In this document: positions 1 to 5,778 of the stretch, one piece after another | How the letters are laid out: each line of letters starts with the position of its first letter | Numbering within the stretch: the first letter of the stretch is position 1 | NCBI GenBank assembly: GCA_002399975.1 | Contig: DHER01000010.1 | Span: 1 to 11,079 of the forward strand | Direction of reading: 5' to 3' | Length of the DNA: 11,079 nucleotides | From: Firmicutes bacterium UBA4845 | GTDB lineage: Bacteria > Bacillota > Clostridia > Tissierellales > Sedimentibacteraceae | The notes under the pieces: model-generated | Database searches by the model: none | What the model was told of the DNA's origin: nothing | Seen by the model: the letters and a program-made list of their open reading frames with translations, nothing else | Position numbers and translations under genes: made by a program

Positions 1-300
1 TATATTTTATAATAAATCATTCTCCACAAAGTCAAGTCTAATTTCTACTTTTTTAACTTTTTCCTTATTTCCTTTTACCTAAATCCCTTTTATATATTAT
101 GTATTTAGTAAATTTCTTCAAGCCCTTTAATTTACGGCATTCGTAGAAGTTTTTAAGCGACAAAAACTAGTTTAGGGTATATTAGGAAAAAGGTTTATTG
201 GGTTAAGGAACAAATATATGCATTATATTAACTTTTAATGCAACGCCTTAACTCTTATACCTTTTTAGTGATTTCCTTACGAAAATTTCTCTATCAGAAT
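1..300. other. AT-rich gene-free stretch
   Basis: No credible gene is visible here on either strand. The DNA is AT-rich and low in complexity, with scattered pyrimidine tracts. A minus-strand reading frame at 248-472 runs antisense through the promoter and start of the next gene and looks like chance. The only notable detail is a GGGTTAAGG string near 200; its reverse complement type (CCTTAACC) recurs in the gene-free DNA at the far right of the window. Confidence 0.6.
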
Positions 301-328
301 TTGACTTATCCCTGCTCTTCCGTATAAT
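301..328 (+). promoter_or_regulatory. sigma-A-type promoter of the four-helix-bundle gene
   Basis: A TTGACT -35 box (301-306) and a perfect TATAAT -10 box (323-328) are separated by 16 bp, followed by TG. The predicted transcript start is near 335, giving a short leader with a GAAAGGA ribosome binding site at 344-350. The promoter faces away from everything else in the window, so the gene is its own transcription unit. Confidence 0.65.
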
Positions 329-358
329 GTTAAAAATCAATTTGAAAGGATGAATTCT

Positions 359-763
359 ATGAGTGAAAATTTGTATATAAAAGATTTTAAAAGCCTGAAA
401 GTATGGCAGAAGGCGAATGTTCTTGAGCAGGATATAAGGGAATTGGTTAAAGGATTTCCAAGTTGTGAGCAATATAGGCTTACAGACCAGTTAGTACGGG
501 CTGTTAGGAGTATAGGGGCAAATCTTGCAGAAGGAAATACACAGTTGTTTATAAAAAAAGAAATAGTTCACGCAAATATTGCATTAGGAAGTGCGGGAGA
601 ATGCAGGAGCCATCTCATTACTGCATATCAAAATGGTTATATAAATAGTACACAATATGATGCCCTAGATAAAAGGTTAATTGAGATTATCAAAATGCTA
701 TATGGCTATATAAAAAGGCTAAAATCCGCACCGCGCGACACCTCAAATACTAATGACACTTAA
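359..763 (+). CDS. four-helix-bundle protein, S23/IVP family
   Basis: The 134-residue product matches the four-helix-bundle family first known from 23S rRNA intervening sequences (TIGR02436/PF05635). Visible hallmarks are FKSLKVWQKA near residues 10-19, then a Tyr-Arg-Leu-Thr-Asp-Gln helix leading into RAVRSIGANLAEG, and two further long helices. The GAAAGGA site at 344-350 is 8 nt from the ATG at 359, which favours that start over the ATG at 350 inside the Shine-Dalgarno sequence. Family members probably form pentameric helical bundles; a relative (Avd) is an accessory of diversity-generating retroelements. No rRNA and no reverse transcriptase lies nearby, so this is an orphan copy and its cellular role is unknown. 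The last dozen residues (APRDTSNTNDT) are polar and low in complexity and look like an added tail. It is the only plus-strand gene in the window. Confidence 0.85.
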   Translation: MSENLYIKDFKSLKVWQKANVLEQDIRELVKGFPSCEQYRLTDQLVRAVRSIGANLAEGNTQLFIKKEIVHANIALGSAGECRSHLITAYQNGYINSTQYDALDKRLIEIIKMLYGYIKRLKSAPRDTSNTNDT

Positions 764-873
764 TATTAATTCAATAGGTTATAGGATTGTTCCCCTTGCG
801 GGCTTTACTAAAAATGTTGTAGTCTAATTTAGAAATTGTTCTAGGGATAGAACTATCTCTTTAGTTTAAACTC

Positions 874-1059
874 TTATAAGTTGGGGAAAGTTTCGAGGGA
901 TAAGGGGCGAGGTCTAGGCATTCTTTCTGTACTTTTCTTGATTGCTATAAAAAATAAGAAAAAATGCCTTGGAAGGCCACTAATCCTCCAAAGCATTCTA
1001 AAAAATCCTAATAGTCCTATTATAAAAAATGTTTCTAAAGTTAAGGTATTGACCCACAT
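874..1059 (-). CDS. doubtful small membrane protein ORF
   Basis: A 61-codon frame encodes one hydrophobic segment (FFIIGLLGFF, then a Trp/Phe-rich stretch to about residue 40) followed by a Pro/Arg-rich tail. A TATAAT box is at 1082-1087 and an AAAGGAA site at 1071-1077, 11 nt before the ATG. The predicted transcript start would fall within that ribosome binding site, which weakens the case. The Gly-Leu-Gly-Phe character faintly recalls small Gram-positive membrane proteins of the DUF3796 type, but I cannot confirm this. The tail is encoded by an unusual GC-richer patch and may be read-through into unrelated DNA. The frame could be a degraded gene or chance. Confidence 0.2.
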   Translation of the reverse strand: MWVNTLTLETFFIIGLLGFFRMLWRISGLPRHFFLFFIAIKKSTERMPRPRPLSLETFPNL

Positions 1060-1120
1060 TGGCTTTCACATTCCTTTATATATTATACTACATTTTACTC
1101 TTAATTTTCATAACTGTATA

Positions 1121-1206
1121 ATAAATTCCCTAGCGAATTAAATATTTGTTTTCTTTGATGGTCTCGGTTATTTTTCCAATAACCACTGAATTTCCTGATA
1201 AATCAA
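1121..1206 (-). pseudogene. decayed 3' end of a paralogue of the 6412-6768 gene
   Basis: Read on the minus strand, this DNA encodes YQEIQWLLEK in one frame and then ITETIKENKYLIR in the next. These match SQELQSLVEK and VSNAISENKYLIH, which are consecutive at the C-terminus of the intact protein at 6412-6768. The frames join if one A is restored in the A-run of the Glu-Lys codons (five A's where six are needed). The codon equivalent to the penultimate Tyr is TAG in place of TAC. By hand count about 54 of 77 aligned bases agree, most densely at the 3' end (1121-1150). Similarity may extend to about 1250 but is too weak to claim. The simplest reading is a dead, diverged paralogue reduced to its last 30 codons. 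Confidence 0.5.
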
Positions 1207-1344
1207 TGTTACATTAAATATCATATACTAGTAATTTGGATGAGTTGATATAATATTTACCTTATCGATACTTGAAAATAGCATTATCGTAAACCTTCTG
1301 AAACCCACCCTATTATTATATCTTGATACAAAGTCTAGCATTTA

Positions 1345-1911
1345 TTATTCAGGTTTTTTATTTTTCTCAATCGACTCAAAAAACCTCCGCAAATTTTCTG
1401 GTAATTGATATGCTTCTTTATCAACCCTATCATTCAACCGTGCTTTCTTATCACTATATACTTTACGAAGGATGGCATCAATAATCATTGCTTTTGGTGG
1501 AACATTATATTCTTTTCCCTTATACACCCATACTCGGCAATCAACTTCATCGCCACATAAATCTCCACAAGATTCACATAGAGATTCCTTGACATCCATT
1601 TGTATGTCTTCTCCATTTACTCGTATAGTAGGCGAACTAATAAATCTATGTTGTTTTGCCTTTTCTTTACTATCAATATGGATTTTGTTCACAACTACTT
1701 CTATCCCTGTCAATTGAAGTATCTTTGCCACATCTGCAATGGCCTCTTCAAGCCCTGCATCTGTTCCCTGACATCGTGTGCAAATGTTTAGGTCTAAATA
1801 TAAAAAATCAATTATTATTTCATTTTTTTCTTCAGTTTGACTCTGTCTTAAATCTTCACAGCATTTCGTATTACATATACAGTTATTATTTTGTGACTGA
1901 CAACAATCCAT
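1345..1911 (-). CDS. DUF2703 Cys-rich protein, last gene of the ars operon
   Basis: The 188-residue protein belongs to the DUF2703 family (PF10865). Recognisable blocks are a CTRCQGTDAGLEEA block at about 44-57, SSPTIRVNGEDI at 92-103, and CESCGDLCGDEVDCRVWVY at 112-130. The pairing of CxxC (C44, C47) with a later Ser-Pro-Thr turn resembles a thioredoxin-like fold with its cis-proline loop (inference). The N-terminus adds a Cys-rich tail with C3, C4, C11, C13, C17 and C18. The start at 1911 is fixed by AAGGAGGT 7 nt upstream; a start at 1935 would put that ribosome binding site inside the gene. It lies 54 nt after the thioredoxin-like gene. Members often sit near arsenic or redox genes, so a role in thiol or metalloid handling is plausible. 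No enzymatic activity is established. Confidence 0.85.
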   Translation of the reverse strand: MDCCQSQNNNCICNTKCCEDLRQSQTEEKNEIIIDFLYLDLNICTRCQGTDAGLEEAIADVAKILQLTGIEVVVNKIHIDSKEKAKQHRFISSPTIRVNGEDIQMDVKESLCESCGDLCGDEVDCRVWVYKGKEYNVPPKAMIIDAILRKVYSDKKARLNDRVDKEAYQLPENLRRFFESIEKNKKPE

Positions 1912-1965
1912 GAATGTTACCTCCTTCAAAATCACTAATTGGGTTGAATCCCTACTAGGTTTTCC

Positions 1966-2193
1966 TTATAAATACTTCTTTATTTCTTCCACTGTTGGAA
2001 TTTTTCCTGCAATTTTAACCTGTTCATCTACCACCAAAGCGGGTGTTCTCATCACACCATATGCTGCAATGTCCTTAAAATTTTGCACTTTTTCAATTGT
2101 GGCTTCAATTCCCAATTCTTTAACAGCCTCGTTAACATTAGCCTCTAATTTTTTACAATTCGCACATCCTGAACCTAAAACTTTAATTACCAT
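1966..2193 (-). CDS. small thioredoxin-like protein (redox-active disulfide protein 2 type)
   Basis: The 75-residue protein has the minimal thioredoxin fold of the TIGR00412/thioredoxin_3 group. A first strand MVIKVLGSG leads to the active site C10-A-N-C13, and MRTPALVVD carries the cis-proline (P51). It lacks the N-terminal extension of normal thioredoxins. GAGGAGGATAATT before the ATG at 2193 fixes the start; the frame itself is open to 2208. It lies 33 nt after the permease gene, and proteins of this type often accompany COG0701 permeases. Likely roles are reducing the permease or DUF2703 disulfides, or recycling ArsC. Which one applies cannot be read from the sequence. Confidence 0.88.
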   Translation of the reverse strand: MVIKVLGSGCANCKKLEANVNEAVKELGIEATIEKVQNFKDIAAYGVMRTPALVVDEQVKIAGKIPTVEEIKKYL

Positions 2194-2226
2194 AATTATC
2201 CTCCTCAATTGATTAATTTAATTTAT

Positions 2227-3243
2227 TTATATGAAAATATACGAAAAAGCATTAAATAGATATCCAATAATTATAATTCCTACTGATACAATGGATACAA
2301 AGATTGCTAGAAGTTTAGGTTTTACTACTTTACTAAGCATTATCATAGAAGGAAGTGACAAGGCAGTTACTGCCATCATAAAGGATAATATTGTCCCTAT
2401 TCCTACTCCTTTTGTAAATAAAGCCTCTGCTATTGGTAGTGTACCAAATATATCAGCATACATAGGAATACCAACTACTGTAGCCATTAAAACTGCAAAT
2501 GGATTATTTTCTCCAATCACATTTTCTATAACTGATTGAGGAATCCAATTGTGAATTGCTGCTCCTATCCCTACCCCAATTAATACATATAACCATACCT
2601 TATGGATAATATCCTTAACTTGTTCTTTTGAATAAGAAATTCTTTCATCACGACTCATTTCTATAAAATCAGTATCTACATTCTCTATCTCTCTAACATA
2701 TCCCTCTACATATTTTTCAAGTCCCAACTTTTCAATTAAAGTACCTCCGACAACAGCAAGAATAAGACCTACAACCACATAGGCTATGGCAATTTTGGCA
2801 CCGAAAAATGACATTAAAAGCATTAATGATGCTAAATCTACCATCGGTGAAGAAATCAGGAAAGAGAAAGTTACACCTAAAGGTAATCCAGCCGAAGTAA
2901 ATCCTATAAAAATCGGTATACTGGAACAACTACAAAATGGTGTGATAGTTCCAAGTAGTGCGCCAAGTATATTTCCTTTTATACCCTTTATTCTACCGAG
3001 TATCTTTTTAGTCCTTTCTGGTGGAAAATAACTTTGGATATAAGATACAATAAAAATTAATACCGATAATAAAATAAAAATTTTAATAGTATCATAGATA
3101 AAGAAGTGAATACTTCCACCTATTCTATCATTAATCGACAAGCCAAATACTTTCTCCATAAGAAGCCTTATAAGTTCTGAAAGCCATTTCATTTTTAATA
3201 ATTGGTCATTTAACCAGCCAAATAACATTGTTAGTATATTCAT
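2227..3243 (-). CDS. ArsP/SO_0444-like permease (COG0701, PF03773)
   Basis: The 338-residue membrane protein has about eight to ten hydrophobic segments. The family signature is clear: TPFCSCSSIPIFIGFTSAG begins at residue 101 with C104 and C106, followed by SFLISSPMVDLASLML. A second block, GIPMYADIFGTLPIAEAL, occupies the C-terminal half. A charged loop near residues 195-225 separates the two halves. The start at 3243 follows a run of six G's 7 nt upstream. Characterised relatives include Campylobacter ArsP, which exports trivalent organoarsenicals. In this operon an arsenical or related thiophilic substrate is likely, but the actual substrate is inferred. Its 5' end overlaps the upstream small ORF by 38 bp, suggesting coupled translation. 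Confidence 0.88.
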   Translation of the reverse strand: MNILTMLFGWLNDQLLKMKWLSELIRLLMEKVFGLSINDRIGGSIHFFIYDTIKIFILLSVLIFIVSYIQSYFPPERTKKILGRIKGIKGNILGALLGTITPFCSCSSIPIFIGFTSAGLPLGVTFSFLISSPMVDLASLMLLMSFFGAKIAIAYVVVGLILAVVGGTLIEKLGLEKYVEGYVREIENVDTDFIEMSRDERISYSKEQVKDIIHKVWLYVLIGVGIGAAIHNWIPQSVIENVIGENNPFAVLMATVVGIPMYADIFGTLPIAEALFTKGVGIGTILSFMMAVTALSLPSMIMLSKVVKPKLLAIFVSIVSVGIIIIGYLFNAFSYIFI

Positions 3244-3424
3244 ATAATTCCCCCCTATTTTCTGCAACTACAAGATAACTTTCAACATTCATACACTTTT
3301 CAACATCTCTTTTAAGTTTCAAATAATCGTCTATATTGTCTTTTATCTCCTCCAGCATCTTCTTGTACACTTCTTCTTTAAGACTTAAAAGAAAAAGTGC
3401 TTGGATTTTTCTCTCCACTAACAT
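3206..3424 (-). CDS. small helical ORF overlapping arsC and the permease gene
   Basis: This 72-codon frame fills the 134-nt gap between arsC and the permease start and overlaps both (by 47 and 38 bp). The product is highly charged and helical, with LLSLKEEVYKKMLEEIKD followed by YLKLKRDVEKCMNVESYLVV, and carries one cysteine. Its Lys/Glu-rich composition and codon pattern look like real coding sequence. No good Shine-Dalgarno precedes the ATG at 3424 (AAAAGAAG abuts it), so translation would rely on coupling to arsC. Alternatively the true gene begins at the Met of MNIKEDVSG near 3438 in the arsC frame and a frameshift separates the parts. I do not recognise the family. Confidence 0.45.
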   Translation of the reverse strand: MLVERKIQALFLLSLKEEVYKKMLEEIKDNIDDYLKLKRDVEKCMNVESYLVVAENRGELYEYTNNVIWLVK

Positions 3425-3842
3425 CTTCTTTTATATTCATTAAATTTGTTTGTTTTTTTACCCTCTGTATCAAATCCATTACTTTTTCTTTAATAATATT
3501 CCTTGTTTTTCTGTAATCCTCTATTGGTCCACCTGATGGGTCCTCAAGTCCCCAATCTTCTCTGTACCTGCATGGCACATAAGGGCATACTACGTTACAA
3601 CCCATAGTTATTAAAATATCTACTTCTTCTGGAATATCACTTAATAATTTTGGATGATATCCGCCCATATCTACCCCTTCTTCTTCCATTACCTGTACTG
3701 CCAGTGGTTTTACTTCAGGATAATTTTCTGTTCCCGCCGAATATGCTTCCAATACATCACTTCCCAATTTCTTTGCCCAACCTTCTGCCATTTGAGAACG
3801 ACAGGAATTGTGAACACATACAAATGCCACCTTCTTTTTCAT
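3378..3842 (-). CDS. arsC: arsenate reductase, thioredoxin-coupled LMW-phosphatase type
   Basis: The 154-residue protein reduces arsenate to arsenite in the cytoplasm. The N-terminal phosphatase loop is C9-V-H-N-S-C14-R15-S, the CX5R signature of the Staphylococcus pI258 ArsC class. The LEDPSGG block at 99-105 carries the catalytic Asp (D101). Between them the redox region MGCNVVCPYVPC holds C82, C86 and C91. The pI258 enzyme uses two cysteines here (C82 and C89) to relay a disulfide out to thioredoxin, so one cysteine is extra. The start lies 5 nt after the acr3 stop, with AAAGGGGA inside the end of acr3 as ribosome binding site. Family members usually end near residue 130-140; the last 20 residues here overlap the next ORF and may not be functional. 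Confidence 0.93.
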   Translation of the reverse strand: MKKKVAFVCVHNSCRSQMAEGWAKKLGSDVLEAYSAGTENYPEVKPLAVQVMEEEGVDMGGYHPKLLSDIPEEVDILITMGCNVVCPYVPCRYREDWGLEDPSGGPIEDYRKTRNIIKEKVMDLIQRVKKQTNLMNIKEDVSGEKNPSTFSFKS

Positions 3843-3847
3843 GTGTT

Positions 3848-4924
3848 TTATTTTCCCCTTTCACCAGTTTGTTTAAACCAATACCTTGTGTTGTTGGCTA
3901 TTCTAACAAGTACAAGCATGACAGGAACTTCAACCAGTACTCCCACAACTGTTGCAAGAGCGGCTCCAGAATCCAACCCAAAAAGTGAAATGGCCACTGC
4001 AACAGCAAGTTCAAAGAAGTTACTTGCTCCAATCATTCCCGCAGGTGCTGCAATATCATGGGGAAGTTTCCATATCTTTGCCCATCCATAGGCGATGAAG
4101 AATATTAAAAATGTCTGAATAATTAATGGTACAGCAATTAATAAAATGTGCAGAGGATTATTTAAAATAATTTCACCCTGAAACGAGAAAATGATTATTA
4201 AAGTAAGAAGCAAACCTACAATAGTTACATTATCAAACTTCTTTAGAAAAACATCTTCAAAATATTCTACGCTCCTATGCTTTATAATAAATTTTCTTGA
4301 TAAGTATCCGCCAAGTAAAGGTATCACAACAAACAAGACAACGGATAAAAATAGTGTATCATAAGGAACAATTACATTACTTACTCCTAATAAAAATGCT
4401 ACTATAGGAGTAAATGCGAGTAATAAAATCAGGTCATTTACCGCTACCTGAACTAATGTATAAGCAGGGTCGCCTTTTGTCAGATAACTCCATACGAACA
4501 CCATAGCGGTACATGGTGCGGCTCCCAGTAATACTGCACCCGCAAGATAGTCTGTCGCTAAATCTTGACCAATCCATCTTATGAATACTATCTTTAAGAA
4601 AAATGCTGCTATGAGATACATGGTAAAAGGCTTGATGAACCAGTTTGTCGCACAGGTAACTATAAGTCCCTTCGGTTTTTTTGTTGCCTTGATAATGCTT
4701 GAAAAATCAATCTTCAGCATCATAGGGTATATCATGAGCCATATCAGAATAGCAACAGGAATGGATACATTGGCATATTCAAACTTACTTAATGTTTCAG
4801 GAATTGCAGGAATTAATTGTCCTATGGCAACTCCCGCTATGATGCATGCAATTACCCATAATGTTAAGTATTTTTCGAAAAAGCCCAGTCCCCTTTTTTT
4901 CTCTATTACTTCTTCGCTATCCAA
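3848..4924 (-). CDS. acr3: Acr3-family arsenite efflux permease
   Basis: The 358-residue inner-membrane protein exports As(III). It shows about ten transmembrane helices, the ATNWFIKPFTMYLIA block, GAVLLGAAPCTAMVFVWS with the TM4 cysteine (C138 here) that is essential in studied Acr3 proteins, VAVNDLILLLAF, and GVLVEVPVMLVLV with a conserved glutamate. The frame is open to an ATG at 4987, but that ATG lies inside the ArsR operator and has no ribosome binding site. TTGGAGG at 4933-4939, 8 nt before a TTG at 4922-4924, indicates initiation there. It follows arsR by 135 nt and precedes arsC by 5 nt. There is no arsA in the window, so export should be driven by the proton motive force alone. Confidence 0.94.
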   Translation of the reverse strand: MDSEEVIEKKRGLGFFEKYLTLWVIACIIAGVAIGQLIPAIPETLSKFEYANVSIPVAILIWLMIYPMMLKIDFSSIIKATKKPKGLIVTCATNWFIKPFTMYLIAAFFLKIVFIRWIGQDLATDYLAGAVLLGAAPCTAMVFVWSYLTKGDPAYTLVQVAVNDLILLLAFTPIVAFLLGVSNVIVPYDTLFLSVVLFVVIPLLGGYLSRKFIIKHRSVEYFEDVFLKKFDNVTIVGLLLTLIIIFSFQGEIILNNPLHILLIAVPLIIQTFLIFFIAYGWAKIWKLPHDIAAPAGMIGASNFFELAVAVAISLFGLDSGAALATVVGVLVEVPVMLVLVRIANNTRYWFKQTGERGK

Positions 4925-4932
4925 ATTTAATG

Positions 4933-4939
4933 CCTCCAA
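4933..4939 (-). promoter_or_regulatory. acr3 ribosome binding site that sets a TTG start
   Basis: TTGGAGG on the minus strand lies 8 nt before TTG (4922-4924). The only upstream ATG in frame (4987) has AT-rich DNA without a Shine-Dalgarno before it, and starting there would translate the operator palindrome. Confidence 0.7.
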
Positions 4940-4960
4940 TCTATCTAATCTGTTTTTACA

Positions 4961-4993
4961 TATATGATTATATTCGATTATAATCATATAATA
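4961..4993 (-). promoter_or_regulatory. second ArsR operator with -10-like box, upstream of acr3
   Basis: A perfect 11-bp inverted repeat, ATATGATTATA (4962-4972) and TATAATCATAT (4979-4989), flanks a 6-bp spacer. On the minus strand TATTAT (4988-4993) overlaps its upstream edge. The whole 33-bp block equals the one before arsR except at one base. No good -35 box is placed 17 bp upstream, so it may act as an internal operator or roadblock, or as a weak second promoter, inside the arsR-acr3 spacer. Confidence 0.7.
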
Positions 4994-5059
4994 TGAAATA
5001 AAAGTATCTAAAATGTATTTAACAATACCATACTACTTTTCATCTTCCATCTTCTTACG

Positions 5060-5443
5060 CTACTTTCGAAGAAACTTTAGAACTTGCTTTTTATCTTCTC
5101 TTAATTGCTCACAAGTAAAGTTACTGCTTTTATATTTTTTAAGCCTTTCAACATCTTTTAGGTATTGTACATTTTCGTTAATCTTGTTTTTAAGAAATTC
5201 ATACAGCAAATTATTTTCCTTAATAAATTCGTTATTTACTCCATAATAAACCCATTGTGACTTCTTATCACTAGTTATAATACCTGCGCTTTTTAATTTG
5301 TTTAAATGTCTTGAAGCGTTGGACTGAGTCATTCCTAGCATCGTCTCTATTTCACATACACAAAGTTCTTCTCTTATTAACAGATTTAATATTCTAATCC
5401 TATTTTCATCTCCCAATGCCTTAAATATTTCTATGAAATCCAA
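5060..5443 (-). CDS. arsR: ArsR/SmtB-family As(III)-responsive repressor
   Basis: The 127-residue winged-helix repressor opens the ars operon. FKALGDENRIRILNLL forms the first helices; EELCVCEIE at about 25-33 holds the C28-V-C30 metalloid-binding box of the ELCVCDL type; MTQSNASRHLNKLKSAGII is the recognition helix; QWVYYGV is the wing. A further cysteine (C111) near the C-terminus could be a third ligand. As(III) binding should release DNA. AGGAGG at 5451-5456 sits 7 nt before TTG (5441-5443). The longer frame starting at the ATG at 5482 would begin inside the operator palindrome upstream of any ribosome binding site, so the TTG start is preferred. Confidence 0.93.
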   Translation of the reverse strand: MDFIEIFKALGDENRIRILNLLIREELCVCEIETMLGMTQSNASRHLNKLKSAGIITSDKKSQWVYYGVNNEFIKENNLLYEFLKNKINENVQYLKDVERLKKYKSSNFTCEQLREDKKQVLKFLRK

Positions 5444-5450
5444 TTCATCG

Positions 5451-5456
5451 CCTCCT
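5451..5456 (-). promoter_or_regulatory. arsR ribosome binding site that sets a TTG start
   Basis: AGGAGG directly abuts the operator block and lies 7 nt before TTG at 5441-5443. An ATG two nucleotides after it (in GCGATGAA) is out of frame and meets a stop within six codons. Confidence 0.75.
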
Positions 5457-5488
5457 ATATGATTATATTCGATTATACTCATATAATA
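5456..5488 (-). promoter_or_regulatory. ArsR operator overlapping the arsR promoter
   Basis: The inverted repeat is ATATGATTATA (5457-5467) and TATACTCATAT (5474-5484), one mismatch from perfect, with a 6-bp spacer. On the minus strand it begins within the -10 box TATTAT (5483-5488) and covers the predicted transcription start, ending at the Shine-Dalgarno. A repressor bound here would block RNA polymerase, giving autoregulation. The identity of the bound protein is inferred from position next to arsR. Confidence 0.8.
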
Positions 5489-5511
5489 GTGTAGATTTAT
5501 TTTTTTGTCAA
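5483..5511 (-). promoter_or_regulatory. ars operon promoter
   Basis: On the minus strand a perfect TTGACA -35 box (5506-5511) and a TATTAT -10 box (5483-5488) are separated by exactly 17 bp. This is the strongest promoter-like sequence in the window and points into arsR and the whole ars operon. Confidence 0.82.
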
Positions 5512-5778
5512 TAAGAATATTATCCTTTGTACTTGCAACTTACACCTTAATTATCAGCCTCTTAAAAATAAAAATCCCGGAATAAATCAGGAATTATCCT
5601 GCATCTACTACGGGATTTTAGAACAAACTTATTTTTTTCAGGGCAACGTTTATTATTTTCTCTATCTTTTCTCCTCATACTTTTCACTTACCTAAAATAC
5701 TATGATTACTTATTTCTTGAATTTGTTTTTCAAATCCGTTATAACCAATGGGTTACATAGTATTTCACCAACCATTAA
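5512..5778. other. intergenic stretch between the ars promoter and the DUF6438 gene
   Basis: No gene is visible. Besides the terminator-like hairpin at 5571-5619, a short inverted repeat TAACC/GGTTA occurs near 5743-5756 without a T-run. The rest is AT-rich. Confidence 0.6.
5571..5619 (-). terminator. probable terminator of the right-hand gene group
   Basis: A 9-bp outer stem AAAATCCCG (5571-5579) pairs with CGGGATTTT (5611-5619), and a perfect inner hairpin CAGGA/TCCTG (5588-5601) stacks within the loop. On the minus strand the stem is followed by TTTTTATTTTT, as expected for an intrinsic terminator about 160 nt after the DUF6438 gene. The flanking T/A runs could also allow weaker plus-strand function. 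It insulates the ars promoter from transcription coming from the right. Confidence 0.6.

Larger units (their letters stand above)
764..1344. other. gene-poor stretch with remnants and small hairpins
   Basis: No intact recognised gene lies here. A perfect 6-bp hairpin with a GGGA loop is at 838-853 (GTTCTA/TAGAAC). A GC-richer patch stands out around 885-915. A doubtful minus-strand membrane ORF (874-1059) and a decayed gene end (about 1121-1206) are listed separately. A 6-bp hairpin at 1166-1184 (GGTTAT/ATAACC) lies inside that remnant. I do not see a clear terminator for the arsenic operon, which ends at 1345 reading leftwards. Confidence 0.5.

Noticed and set aside
248..472. Minus-strand ORF of 74 codons
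   Set aside because: It is antisense to the promoter and start of a well supported gene, has no ribosome binding site and an untypical composition.
359..763. Accessory gene (Avd) of a diversity-generating retroelement
   Set aside because: No reverse transcriptase, template repeat or variable target gene is present; only the shared four-helix-bundle fold points that way.
781..860. Structured RNA from the small hairpins with CCC/GGG and GTTCTA/TAGAAC stems
   Set aside because: The stems are short, separated and match no RNA family I can recognise; there is no promoter or terminator to frame a transcript.
1260..1345. Terminator after the DUF2703 gene
   Set aside because: A weak CGATA/TATCG pairing exists but has many mismatches and no following T-run.
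3650..4091. Plus-strand ORFs of 112 and 145 codons
   Set aside because: They lie antisense to arsC and acr3 and show the hydrophobic, Phe/Pro-rich bias expected of antisense frames of those genes.
4922..4987. Longer Acr3 with an N-terminus from the ATG at 4987
   Set aside because: The added residues translate the operator, no ribosome binding site precedes that ATG, and TTGGAGG points to the TTG at 4924.
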